Part shown: piece after piece, positions 19,189 through 28,879 of the stretch
Position numbering within the stretch: position 1 is the stretch's first letter
Layout of the letters: each line of letters begins with the position of its first letter
From: Undaria pinnatifida
Taxonomy: Eukaryota; Sar; Phaeophyceae; Laminariales; Alariaceae
DNA length: 64,000 nucleotides
Direction of reading: 5' to 3'
Assembly: GCA_012845835.1 (NCBI GenBank)
Contig: JABAKD010000006.1
Coordinates: forward strand, 6,998,318 to 7,062,317
Notes under the pieces: model-generated
The model's input: the letters and a program-made list of their open reading frames with translations, nothing else
Databases searched by the model: none
What the model was told of the DNA's origin: nothing
Made by a program: the position numbers and the translations under genes

Positions 19189-19940
19189 GAGGTATACCCT
19201 TTTTTGGCTTTGACCCGGGAGTGAAAATTGGGGGTACCCCGCTACCGTAGCATTGATCTAAAAATAGGTATACCCTTTTTTGGCTTTGACCCGGGAATGA
19301 AAATTGGGGGTACCCCCTACCGTAGCCTTGATCTAAAAAGAGGTATGCCCTTTTTTGGCTTTGACCCGGGAGTGAAAATCAGGGGTACCCCCCTACCATA
19401 GCCTTGATCTAAAAATAGGTATACCCTTTTTTGGCTTTGACCCGGGAGTGAAAATTAGGGGTACCCCCCTACCATAGCCTTGATCCAAAAAGAGGTATAC
19501 CCTTTTTTGGCTTTGACCCGGGAGTGAAAATTAGGGGTACCCCCCTACCGTAGCCTTGATCTAAAAAGAGGTATACCCTTTTTTGGCTTTGACCCGGGAG
19601 TGAAAATTAGGGGTACCCCCCTACCATAGCCTTGATCTAAAAAGAGGTATACCCTTTTTTGGCTTTGACCCGGGAGTGAAAATTAGGGGTACCCCCCTAC
19701 CATAGCCTTGATCTAAAGAGAGGTATACCCTTTTTTGGCTTTGACCCGAGAGTGAAAATTAGGGGTACCCCCCTACCATAGCCTTGATCTAAAAAGAGGT
19801 ATACCCTTTTTTGGCTTTGACCCGGGAGTGAAAATTAGGGGTACCCCCTACTATAGCCTTGATCCAAAAAGAGGTATACCCTTTTTTGGCTTTGACCCGG
19901 GAGTGAAAATTAGGGGTGCCCCCCTACCATAGCCTTGATC
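19189..19940. repeat. Ten-copy 76-bp tandem array with MITE-like unit ends
   Basis: Ten units begin near 19189, 19265, 19340, 19416, 19492, 19567, 19645, 19720, 19795 and 19871. Each reads GAGGTATACCCTTTTTTGGC, then TTTGACCCGGGAGTGAAAAT, TAGGGGTACCCCCCTACC, then GTAGCCTTGATCTAAAAA. The start resembles the family A subterminal GAGGTATACC-T-run-GGC. The end reversed, GATCAAGGCTACGGTAG, fits the GAC/GAT-N5-CTACGRTAG terminus of families A and B. Units are about 95% alike, so the array is recent or homogenised. Confidence 0.85.
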
Positions 19941-20683
19941 ATATATCTACTCCCTGGCTCGATCGGGTTTGATATCTCCAACCGTCAACCAGTGTTTTGG
20001 AGACCCATCACTGATGGTAGATCTCGTAGATCGGACGTTGGTTAACTTATCTTCGTGGTTGGCACGTGTGTGTGATCGGAGTTTTGACGGAATCTCCACG
20101 TACCCTGTCCTCCACGCTTGGTTGGGGTGGGATTTGATCAAAGTCCTTTTTGGTCGATGTCACCCAGCTTATCTACGTTCACCCAGTCCTCCACACTATT
20201 ATGTTAAATAGGACGAGGGGTGAGTTTTGAGACCAAAATCCTTTTTGATCCATCTCACAGCTAATGATGATGATGACGATGATGATGAACTGTATTTTTC
20301 CATTTATTTTCATATCATTAATGAATATATATACTCCGTATATGTAGATGTACCACGCCGCTTGCAAAGTTGAGTTTCAACCATTCAATCGGTCGTACCC
20401 ATAGCCTGACGTTTTTTTTCAGTTTTTATCAAACATGTATTTTGAATATCGTCGCAATAGCGTCGTTCATGTTTTTTGCAATATCATTTGTCGTACAATA
20501 CCAGTACGCCATGAGAGTGTTCCGTTCAGTAGCCTTTTTCACGAGACGTCTAGATTATTATCGAGGATAGAGAGTATGGAAATCGGGGAATATTTTGATA
20601 TATGGGTTTTTTTGATGTGATCGACCAAATTGCCAACAACAAAAGAAAATGTCGTCGGATTTTCCCGGACAAAGTTCTCTGGG
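19941..20683. other. Unassigned intergenic DNA
   Basis: No gene. A (GAT)n-like stretch lies at 20262-20287. The pair TCAAAGTCCTTTTTGGTCGATGTCAC / CCAAAATCCTTTTTGATCCATCTCAC (about 20137 and 20231) is a short internal duplication. Confidence 0.3.
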
Positions 20684-20744
20684 TAGGGTTGGCGTCGGGG
20701 TTAGGGGTAAGGTTAGGGTCAGAGTTAAGGGTTAGGGTCTAAAG
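20684..20744 (+). repeat. Interstitial telomere-like tract
   Basis: Degenerate GGGTTAGGG units: GGGGTTAGGGGTAAGGTTAG followed by GGTCAGAGTTAAGGGTTAGG. Confidence 0.5.
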
Positions 20745-21041
20745 TAGTGTTTTGGGCAGTTTTTGGTATTTTCTGTCTCATACTAAATAATGGAAGCACG
20801 CGGGGGTCAAACCAATTTCCCCGATTTCCATGCTTTTATTGGAGTACCTCGTACACGGGGTTACCTAGGTCGTCATCTGGTGGGGCATGTCAAGGTGGGA
20901 GCCGTCGATGAGCCCTCGGAAGCAGTCGTAAAACAGGTTTTCATTATCGTTCTCTTGGCCGAAGAAAGGAAGCAAGTGCCAAACCGGCTGCAAATTCCTC
21001 ATTCACCCGAAATGCCAAATACAAACATTGCAACTCCCTGA

Positions 21042-21302
21042 AACGCGTGCTACGATAGAGGTATACCTTTTTTTTTTGGCGGAAATTGTTTCTGAATGAC
21101 GGGGCTCCTTAACCTACTAATACTATCGTCGGAAATACGCCCCATTTATTTTGCATCTTTCTCGTCGTGTACCTAGGCCATGGGATTGTTCATCCGGTAA
21201 CTAGCAGTTTAATTTTTGTCCAAATCACAGATAGGTCTTGAGCTCTAAGAGTGAGGGGTAGTATTAAGAAAAAAGTGGTGCGCCTCCATCGTAGCGCGCA
21301 TC
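21042..21302 (+). mobile_element. Family A MITE copy A10, with an empty-site relative
   Basis: 261 bp, starting AACGCGTGCTACGATAGAGG and ending CCATCGTAGCGCGCATC, flanked by CTGA (21038-21041 and 21303-21306). The flanks belong to a repeat whose second copy at 27121-27212 reads CTCCCTGAATAAG without the element, so the 4-bp duplication is confirmed against an unoccupied site. Confidence 0.85.
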
Positions 21303-21385
21303 CTGAATACGAATGCCATAAAGCGATCTTCGTAGATATTTTGCAGTTACATATATCAGACTTTGATACGAGCAAATAGTCAAAA
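21303..21385 (+). repeat. Duplicated segment shared with 27136-27212
   Basis: CTGAATACGAATGCCATAAA followed by GATCTTCGTAGATA, GCAGTTACATATATCAGAC and TTTGATACGAGCAAATAG matches 27130-27212. Upstream homology continues on the far side of A10 (ACAAACATTGCAACTCCCTG). Confidence 0.65.
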
Positions 21386-21445
21386 TCCTATATCCCCCCC
21401 TGCTCGTGACAACTGCCATGATAGTGCTCATTCCATCCTAGATTA

Positions 21446-21702
21446 GACTGGTTCTACGATAGCTCCCCCCCAAACCAGCGATTTTGTTTAACGAACGTTT
21501 CATGGCTGCTCGATACAAGGAAGGATACTATTGAAAACACTACATCCATGCATTTTCTTGTGTGCAAAGGTCTATCGATCGATGACGTCGGGGGGGGTGT
21601 CGAGGGACACGGTATTTCAGGAGATACGATACGATCGGGAGCTGGTTTTGAAATCGTCGATTTCGTTAAAGAAAAGTTAGGGGGGCTGCCGTGGAACGAC
21701 TC
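21446..21702 (+). mobile_element. Family B MITE copy B5
   Basis: 257 bp from GACTGGTTCTACGATAGCTC to GGGGCTGCCGTGGAACGACTC with perfect ATTA duplications (21442-21445 and 21703-21706). All family B body landmarks are present. Confidence 0.85.
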
Positions 21703-22299
21703 ATTAATGCAAGCTCAAAAGTAGGATCCTCGAATTCGAACAAGGTATAAGGGCATCGCCTTCAACTATTATTTCATGATGAAAAAAAAAAATCAGCTCA
21801 GATATAACTCCTCCACTCCGGAGTCAAGCCACATTTTGTCCAACCAGCCCCGCTCTGGTTTCAGTCCATGCCTAGCTCTCAACACGCGTTGGAATTACAG
21901 GACACTTTTGATTAGGACATGGGCTTCTTCAACTATGGAAGCCAGCATTCATCATACCTACCTGCTCTACTTGTTCAACGCAAAGATATATTTTTCTCGA
22001 ATTGAATTTTTCGCATCAAGCATCCTACCAGCTTGCGAACAGGCCAGTCCCGCTCGGGTTCAGAATGTTGTCGAACCCGTCGAGTTTGAGACCTTTCTCG
22101 AGCGGGTATCTCCTGTCTGTAGTACTCTTTAGTAGGATGGGCGATGAAAATGCGTCGTTAGCCTCCTGCAGATTCAACCATCAAATACCCGCAGAAACAC
22201 CCCAAATGTCATACTTCCTGCTCATAATATACGCCATACCGTCCATCATCAGGGATTCAACACCGAAATAAAAATATGAAAAAATCTCAAATATCATTA
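21703..22299. other. 3' flank of the copia relic, possibly LTR remains
   Basis: Two segments rich in CCCGCTC-GGTTCAG (about 21845 and 22050) resemble each other loosely. I could not define an LTR or find a matching copy at the other end of the copia relic. Confidence 0.2.
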
Positions 22300-22399
22300 T
22301 CAAAAGCTCCCCAAAGACACCCTGTATCGTATCTCTAAGCAATACTCTCCAAGTCCGCGATCAAGCCAGTTAGATACAGAAATCATGACGAAAAATCGA

Positions 22400-23467
22400 C
22401 AAATTTCAGTGTCAAAAGTTCCCAAAAGCAACCAAAAATAATAATTCATCGCAAAGATATGGTGGAACTCCAGAGAGTCCCGGGCTATTGCTTTGGCCAG
22501 AAAATCGGCGTGCTGAAACTGGCACGGCACGTGGATGATCGATATATCTTTCCTCCCTACCAGCTTCCTGAGGAGATCGTGCCGTAAGTCGACGTGCTTG
22601 GAGTTGGAGTTAGTAATGGGGTTCTGCGCAAGTTGCACATGTTAAGGTATTAGTGGGGTATCAGTCCGTTTGACCACTCGCAAAAGGTTAACCAATAGCT
22701 TACCCGAACCAAGCCTTATAACACTCCCTTCCTGAAACGGTGGGATACCAGGTCGGCCGGATATACGGGCGGACCTGCCAATATCCAAGCGGTTTCGTTT
22801 CTTGGGGATACCGGGGAGAGTATTGTTCAAGTTCGAAAGTCTGAAAAAGTTTATTATTGTGGATGGTGGGATTTGAACCCACGACCCCAAAAATACATGT
22901 CCTGCCGATGACGCCATTTTCAAGGTATTAGTGGGGTATTAGTCCGTTTGACCACTTGCAAAAGTTTAACCAATAGCTTACCCAAACTAAGCCTTATAAC
23001 ACAGCACCCTCTTTGTCCTCGAATACCGGCATGCAAGGCGTGCCGACAGCAAGCAACATAAAACGCCGAACCTGCCACAGGAACAGGACTTCCTGCATGA
23101 CATCTATCTGCAAGCGCCACGTACTTTGCCTCCGTTGTAGAGAGCGTTTCGACGCACTCCTCCTGTGTCCTAGACAACCCAGACACATTCCTCCGCACAT
23201 CATCACCAGTCCCCCTGAAACTGACCTCCTATCAGCTGCCACGCTCGCGTAGTCCGCGTCAGCAAACACCTGCAAGCTCAAACCTCCTACTGTACCTCTC
23301 TGAAAAGCAATACCAAATCTGCTCGTCCGTCTCAAATACCCTAAGATACCCAGTGCTGCCCTCCAGTGCACATACTTGGGAGCCGAACAGTGCCTAGCTA
23401 CTTCTCTCACCGGATCGGGGATACCTGGCCGAGTCTGAGTTGCCAGCCGCATCAGTGAACCTACCAA
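22400..23467 (-). pseudogene. Copia RNase H domain, interrupted by a TRIM
   Basis: 23004-23467 encodes HWRAALGILGYLRRT, LQVFADADYASVAADRRSVS (the catalytic ADADYA strand) and, after a frame change, TLSTTEAKYVALADR and VFEDKEGAV. The coding resumes at 22636 with QLAQNPITNSNSKHVDLRHD, then ISIIHVPCQFQHADFLAKA. These are the standard consecutive motifs of copia RNase H (DADWA, STTEAEY, D-Q-A, H-D-RYH, ADI-TK). The 362-bp TRIM lies precisely between GAV and QLAQ. Confidence 0.85.
22640..23001 (-). mobile_element. TRIM-like miniature LTR retrotransposon T2, inserted in copia RNase H
   Basis: Complete copy, 362 bp. Two direct repeats of about 82-84 bp (22640-22723 and about 22920-23001) differ at only a few positions; on the - strand they start TGTTATAAGG and the 3' one ends CCTTAACA. 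The 5' LTR is followed by AAAATGGCGTCATCGGCAGG, a primer-binding-site-like TGG start, then the T-arm GTGGGTTCAAATCCCAC. A purine run AGGAAGGGAG precedes the 3' LTR. CACA occurs on both sides (22636-22639 and 23000-23003), compatible with a short duplication, though the bases overlap the LTR end. There is no coding. Confidence 0.8.
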
Positions 23468-23677
23468 CTAGCAAAATGACCAGTACCCTGGCGCTTCAAT
23501 CTTGTCAAACTTCGCAAGTTTCGTGCCAACCAGGGGCGGAACACTCTTACCGTACGCTACCCCGTATTTGCTCGCCAACTGCTCCAAAGCGAATGTCTGC
23601 TGGGAAATCGTCAACACCCCCTTCTCCCGATCCCTCTCGTAGAAGCACCCGGAGTACCAACGTAGCTCTCCAAGGCT

Positions 23678-24330
23678 CTAAACCGGAACCATCTGGTTCA
23701 AATTTCTCTCGAACTGATCACGCCTTGTCTTCTCTCCTACTGCCAATATGTCATCCACGTGCACCACTACGGTCATCACCACTCTCCCATCCTCCATCAA
23801 CCGGAGAACGCATGCATCTGCCAGACACTGCAAAAAACCCAAAGTCAACAAACATCTAGTAAGGTGCGCATGCCATTGTGCCTCGATGCCTGCTTCAAGC
23901 CATAGAGACGCTCGTTTAGCCTCACTATCTTCCCCGACAACTTCCCGTAACCCTGAGGCAAACACATGAACACGTTTTCCTCCTGATCAGATTGCACGAA
24001 AGCCTGCTCTATGTCAGAATGGCGCAGGTCGAGGTCCAGTTCACAGGCCGTGGCGGTCAACAACCGAACACCCGAGACAGCAACAGTGGGCGCAAACAAT
24101 TTCTCCGAAATCAACGTTAATACTCTCTGCTCATCCCCCCGTGCTGCTACCATTCTCTCGCCTTGTTTTTAGTTGGCCATCCGTACTCATCTGCATTCCA
24201 GTCAAACGCCCACATTGCGTTGATGTAATTGTCGACTCGTTGCTGTACTCCAGTAATCCGTATAATTCCCGACCTGAAGAATCCTTCCAAAGATGCACGC
24301 GTTTGGACCGCATGGCCTCTCCGTATGAGT
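23678..24330 (-). pseudogene. Copia reverse transcriptase fragment
   Basis: The N-terminal part reads GEAMRSKRVHLWKDSSGREL. The palm then gives FAPTVAVSGVRLLTATACEL, the first catalytic Asp in LRHSDIEQAF, VFMCLPQGYGKLSGK and RLNERLYGLKQASR. After a frameshift near 23890 it continues to VVVHVDDILAVGE, the YVDD-type active site with His replacing Tyr, a change tolerated in some copia elements. It cannot be translated in one frame. Confidence 0.85.
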
Positions 24331-24490
24331 CCTGGGGAGTTTAAGACCCCTCGCGTAACATTGCGGTAAGTCCGGAGGCTTGCAAGGCGGTCGCTGGTCG
24401 CTCGGCGTAGCTTCGATGTCCTCGCGAGTGGCAAGCGTCGCCGCCACAGCCCAAGGTATCCCCTCGGACTTCCAAGCGGATAGCTCCTCT

Positions 24491-24858
24491 CCGCGGTCCT
24501 CCACGGCGGGCGCAACTTGCTCGCGGCCCTCACCATGTAAACTCCCACCGCGGTCCTCCACGGCGGGCGTCAGCTGCCCGCGACCCTCGCTATGTCAACT
24601 CCCACCGCGGTCCTCCGCAGCGGGCATCAGCTGCTCGCGGCCCCCACCATATGAGCTCCCACCGCGGTCCTCCACGGCGGGCGACATCTGCTCGCGACCC
24701 CCACCATATGAACTCCCACCGCGGTCCTCCACGGCGGGCGACATCTGCCCGCGGCCCTCACCACATGATCTCCCACCGCGGTCCTCCACGGCAGGCGTTA
24801 GCTGCCCGCGGCCCTCACCACATGAGCTCCCACCGCGGTCCTCCACGGCGGGCGTCTC
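24491..24858 (-). repeat. 57-bp in-frame tandem repeat (19 residues) in the copia linker
   Basis: Units start at exactly 57-bp intervals (24491, 24548, 24605, 24662, 24719, 24776, 24833; the last is partial). On the - strand each encodes 19 residues of the form PAVEDRGGSSCGEGRGQLT. Frame is kept in all units, consistent with expansion while the polyprotein was still translated. It lies between integrase and RT, the usual low-complexity linker of copia. Confidence 0.85.
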
Positions 24859-25628
24859 CTTGTGACGTCCAGCATCCACCGCTCCACCCGTAGTACCAAC
24901 AGAAACTCCGTCCCGTCAATCATGGACAGGAGGCCAGCGTTGTGACTGAAAGCCTCGCCGTTTTTCACTGGCGACGAGGGCGGCGGCTCTTCCAGCGTTG
25001 CCGAGAAGTGCATCGTTGGCGTGTCTGAAAATTGGACCGTCTTCGAGCGGGTACAGCCAGACACCCGCTGCGGCTCCGAGCACGGCGTCGCTGACGGCTG
25101 TGACGCTGTCGGTTGTGGAGGTGAAGGCTGTGACGGTGGCAGCCGTAACGACTGTGACGGCGGCAGCAGTGACGGTTGTGACATTGCCGGCTGTGACGGT
25201 GGCGGTCGTGGCGACTGCGAAGTTGCCGGCTGTGACATTGCCGGCTGTGGCGGTGGCGGCCGTGGCGGCTGCGAAGTTGCCGACTGTGACATTGCCGGCT
25301 GTGACATTGCCGGCTGTGACATTGCCGGCTGTGACGATGGCGGCCGTGTCGGCTGTGACGGCGGCGTGCATGTTATGGTGAACGCCGGCGTCATTGTCGA
25401 CGCGGCGGCGTCCACTGAGCCCATTGAACCCTCCGCGCCCGCCGGTGGCGGCAACGGCAGGACGGGCGTACGGAGGATCACCCATACTACGTCGCTGGAA
25501 TAACACACGCCTCCGGTGGAGTTCTTGAGAACCTTCACGGTAGATGAGGAGTGGTTGTGACCGTTGTCGAGGTAAAAACGCTCAGCCGCTTGGGCATCGG
25601 ACTTGGTGCTCCGGTCCACCCGCATCAT
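24859..25628 (-). pseudogene. Copia integrase C-terminal / linker region
   Basis: The frame reads SSTVKVLKNSTGGVCYSSDV, equivalent to the copia K-x-W-D-ETR-V--SRDV-F motif after integrase. A Pro/Gln/Ser-rich stretch of QPAMSQPATSQ units (25080-25360, triplet- and pentamer-based expansions) follows, then VSGCTRSKTVQFSDT. Confidence 0.7.
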
Positions 25629-26133
25629 GCCTGGATAGAAAAAGGCACCAACTGCAGATCCGGCAGTCGCCCGAAGAAAACTTCGTGCGGTGACCGCCGC
25701 CCGGTGTTCGCCTTGGTCGCGGAGTGGTTGAAACGTTCAGAAACCCACAGGACAGCCTCGAGCCACAGACGGTTGCCACTTGCGTCAACAAACGGGATTT
25801 TGCCGAGGTCGACGCCCGGGAACAGTCTTCCAATCTCGAGATGCACCGCATGGCCGCCCTTCATAGCGCGCCAAATCGCACTCTCGACAACCGCGTTCGC
25901 TGCGGCTTCCCTGGGGCCGTGCACTCGCGGTGAATCCCGGCAGAGTCGCAGTAGTCCACATAGTCACGGCTGATGAACTCCCCGCCGTCATCAGTGAGAA
26001 AGCAGCTTGGCCTCCCCATGCCGTCCATGTCGGCCAGAAACTTCTGGACGTACGCGATAGTCTCAGACTTTCTCCTCATACCGTATGGCCGCGACCATCT
26101 CGAAGAGCTGTCCACAAACATGATCGGATACAC
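25625..26133 (-). pseudogene. Copia integrase core, frameshifted
   Basis: The DDE core is recognisable: first Asp in MFVDSSSRWSRPYGM, second Asp in CFLTDDGGEFISRDYVDYCD, followed by ECTAPGKPQ. After a frameshift near 25900 the Glu-bearing NAVVESAIWRAM, then SATKANTGRRSPHEVFFGR (the GR-P-E-F-G motif) follow. Confidence 0.85.
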
Positions 26134-26166
26134 CGACCCGCCCAGAGACGCCTCGTAGGGGCGGGA

Positions 26167-26424
26167 CTAATCGATATGGACGGTCTCCATGGGACTCACC
26201 GAGCGCGATGTGGCCCTCCGCAGTGTCCCAGCACGTCTTCCCTTAGCCTCCAAGCAGCCACCACACGACTGCAGCACACCCGTCAGGGTGATCCCATGTT
26301 GCTGAGCCGTCTCTCTCAGAAGGCGTTCGTCCTGGTGGCCGGAGAAGACGTGAAAGTGATTAACATCGGTCATCTTCTCGGGCTTTTCTACTGTGAATGG
26401 GCGCTTTCCCGGGGCAAGAAGAGA
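26167..26424 (-). pseudogene. Copia GAG-pre-integrase zinc-binding domain
   Basis: HVFSGHQDERLLRETAQQHG followed by SCGGCLEAKGRRAG gives the H-H-C-C zinc finger, then SPMETVHID leads to integrase. The frame extends upstream to about 26424 (LLAPGKRPFTVEKPEKM) before a stop. Confidence 0.8.
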
Positions 26425-26430
26425 TGCAGC

Positions 26431-26711
26431 GGTACCTACGCTCTACCAGTGAGAAGAGTATACTTATCAATCTCTAAGCTTGCGCTGCCCCGGGGTTGAG
26501 TGCGGGGGAGGGGGGGGAACCTTGCAATCAGTCTCATCGTGACCATCCATGAGCTTAACGTCCGTGAACACGCTCATGTTTGGCGCCTGCATGCCGGAGG
26601 TAGGAACAAGAGGCCTAACCCCTGCCGCGCTCCTTGCTGTATTCCTGGGTAGGGCTCTGCAAGCGGTTTGAGAGGTGGGAGCAGCACTGACGGTTCTGCA
26701 CGCACTTCAGC
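26431..26711. other. 5' flank of the copia relic
   Basis: The - strand frame near 26520-26600 (MSVFTDVKLMDGHDETDCK) may be a remnant of upstream polyprotein, but I cannot assign it to gag or protease. Confidence 0.2.
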
Positions 26712-26715
26712 TGAA

Positions 26716-26964
26716 GACTGATTATACGATACCCTTCCCCCCCAAAACCGGCGATTTCTTCAACGAACGTTTCATGGCTACTCGACACGAGCAACGATGC
26801 TACGGAAAACAAATCTCCATTTCTTTTCTTGTTTGCAAAGGACGATCGAACGATGACGCCGGGGTGGCAAGAGGCACCGTATTTCAGGAGTTACGGCCGG
26901 GAGGTGGTTTCAAAACCGGCGATTCCGTTAAAAAAAAGATGGGGGGGCTATCGTAGAACGACTC
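26716..26964 (+). mobile_element. Family B MITE copy B6
   Basis: 249 bp from GACTGATTATACGATACCCT to GGGGCTATCGTAGAACGACTC with perfect TGAA duplications (26712-26715 and 26965-26968). Confidence 0.85.
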
Positions 26965-27059
26965 TGAAGTGGGAGGGGGGAAGCACGAGTCCGTAGGCAC
27001 TACTACACCAGTAACGGTGGGCGGGAAACTTGAGTCGGTAGGTACTATGCCGCTCACGG

Positions 27060-27212
27060 CAGGCGGGGAGCCTAAATCCGCGGCCATGCCCCCTTCTACC
27101 CATCGGTGGGAAACACAAATATTGGAACTCCCTGAATAAGAATTTCATATAACGATCTTCGTGGATACTTGACAGTTACATATATCAGACTTTGATACGA
27201 GCAAATAGGCAA
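27060..27212 (+). repeat. Duplicated segment, empty-site relative of 20985-21385
   Basis: AACACAAATATTGGAACTCC, CTGAATAAGAATTTCATATA and GATCTTCGTGGATACTTGAC match the flanks of MITE A10 without the element. This supplies the unoccupied target for A10. Confidence 0.65.
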
Positions 27213-27758
27213 TCCTAGACAACTTTATCCCTTACAATAATCCAGAATTGCGGTAAGGCGGCTCGTTCCGTTTATATGGTTGCGCTGAAGCGTGCACTTT
27301 TTTTTTTTTTTTTGCCTTTTTTGTTTCCTGAATAACGAAGGGGCCCCTTAAAACCAAAAAAATCGTCGGCGTCTGCAAGGAACGCCTCCTCCAGATCACC
27401 TATCTCTGTGATCAGTCAGGTCGCGAATTATTCTACACCCACCCCATTTACTCCATCTAGAACAAACCGATCCCCCGGCCCTTTCGGGACGTTTAATGAT
27501 CTTCCCACGCTACGGGGACGGTTAAGAATCAGAAAACATGCACTCGAGATGAAACCTTTTCGATATTTCGCTAACGGACAACCTCGAGAAAGACCTTTCG
27601 CGCCGAGCGAATATAATATGCAGGTTAGCCATGAGGGACCGCCAGGCCGCGAAGGAAAGGCAGGAAGACGCCAGAAGAGGACTGCGGCCAGTGACCTGGG
27701 TGGGGATGGAATGCGTTGATGAGACTATCATATCGGTGGTAGTAGCTAACAAAAAAAA
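27213..27758. other. Unassigned DNA with a family A fragment
   Basis: 27292-27372 keeps a T-run, TTTCCTGAATAACGA, GGGGCCCCTTAAAACCAA and AAATCGTCGG, a decayed family A piece. The rest shows nothing recognisable. Confidence 0.3.
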
Positions 27759-27998
27759 GTATACAACGGCAGCTTGCGCTGATATGGAGTAGTAACGGAG
27801 ACCGCCGCGGTAGGGACAGCTCGTGCTGTCGCCACCACGGAAGCTGAATTGAGAAGGACACGCCAGCTAGCGCTGGATTGCGAACACAATTGGGTGAAAT
27901 TGACATACGACGTGTTGTATAAAAATACGTGGAAGTGTGGTGAGCTTATTAAGCTTTATTTTTCCTAATCCGGACCGGAGGATTTAAAAAAAATAAAA
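27759..27998 (+). mobile_element. Family C retroposon-like copy C2
   Basis: Full-length but diverged: GTATACAACGGCAGCTTGCG, GCCAGCTAGCGCTGGATTGC, ATACGTGGAAGTGTGGTGAG, AAGCTTTATTTTTCC and an A-rich end. See 38834-39061. Confidence 0.65.
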
Positions 27999-28015
27999 GG
28001 AGCTTAAGTGAAATT

Positions 28016-28125
28016 GCGTGTGTTGTCTTCACATTAAGCCGTTGTTTCTACCTACAACATCAGTACACCCAGAGTCCGTGCCGATTCTTCATCCTGGAGA
28101 GGGACAAGTTCTGTGGTCACAGGAA
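28016..28125 (-). repeat. Dispersed repeat family G, copy 3
   Basis: Reverse relative of 47515-47672: TGTTGTCTTCACATTAAGCC, GTTTCTACC, and TTCTGTGGTCACAGG. Confidence 0.45.
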
Positions 28126-28390
28126 CAGAGTAAAGCAAACAGTCGCAATAATCCATTAAGGGTAAAACAAATGAAATGCGAGCGTACCGCGTACGAGAAC
28201 ACATCAAATCAAGAAACACCTTAAAAAAAAGACAAGAAAGAAGAAAAGAGAAAACAGAGAAAAACAAAAAAGTGAGAAACAAGAAAAAAAGAAAACAAAA
28301 GAAAACAAAAGAAAGAAAACAAAGCAAAACAAACGAACGACAGGTGTTCTGAAGAACGTGATGCAAGAAGATCTTGTCGGGGGGGGGGGG

Positions 28391-28737
28391 TGTACTCAGT
28401 TTGTTCATGGCCGTAGTCGTACGACCATAGACCCTCGCATCCCTACCATGCCGGGACGGAGGACGTCGGGTTTTCACCAACCAGACAGACATTGCTTGCA
28501 CCAAGCGCGAAGCGCCGTGAGGCGTCCGGCGAGTCACATGAAGGGTGAACTGCATCCTTCTAAGAACCGCTCGCAAGACGGACTTCGGCACCTTCTTGTG
28601 CCTAGTTTCTTGCTTATGGAGATGACAGCGCCAATGAGTTACTTTGTTTTCTGATGCGGCCACTCTAGAGACAGCAATGAATTGGCATTACTATGTAACT
28701 GCCTCGTGGGCGCCTTACCATATTCACAAGACCGTGT
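28391..28737 (-). repeat. Dispersed repeat family D, copy D1
   Basis: Begins TGTACTCAGTTTGTTCATGG directly after a G12 run and extends to GTAACTGCCTCGTGGGCGCC. Nearly the full length matches 30952-31287 in reverse, including CACGGCGCTTCGCGCTTGGT and CTAGGCAC-type segments. The family end always abuts a C/G homopolymer. Confidence 0.65.
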
Positions 28738-28785
28738 AGGGAAAAGAAAAATGAAGAAATGGTCGGCAGAGGGTCATAAGAGAGA

Positions 28786-28787
<2 letters not shown>

Positions 28788-28816
<29 letters not shown>

Positions 28817-28877
28817 GCTACTACTACTACTACTACTACTGCTACTACTACTACTACTACTACTGCTGCTGCTGCTG
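28788..28877 (+). repeat. (TAC)n triplet array
   Basis: About 30 TAC/ACT triplets with TGC interruptions over 90 bp. Confidence 0.88.
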
Positions 28878-28879
28878 GA

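Larger units (their letters stand above)
22300..26430 (-). mobile_element. Degenerate Ty1/copia LTR retrotransposon (pol region)
   Basis: Read leftward, the domain order is GAG-pre-integrase (26167-26424), integrase (25625-26133), variable linker (24491-25628), reverse transcriptase (23678-24330) and RNase H (22400-23467). Integrase before RT is diagnostic of copia. Several frameshifts break the polyprotein (between the two integrase parts, within RT near 23890, within RNase H near 23130), and a TRIM splits RNase H. No gag, protease or LTR pair is identified. The element is inactive. Confidence 0.85.

Noticed and set aside
19189-19940. CRISPR array
   Set aside because: Units are contiguous 76-bp repeats with no unique spacers and no cas genes, in a eukaryotic context.
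22640-23001. tRNA-derived SINE (first interpretation)
   Set aside because: The 84-bp direct terminal repeats with TG...CA ends, the purine tract before the 3' repeat and the TGG start after the 5' repeat fit a TRIM better; the tRNA-like features are kept as an observation.
24491-24858. CRISPR-like or independent coding repeat
   Set aside because: The 57-bp periodicity is continuous, in frame with a copia linker, with no spacers.
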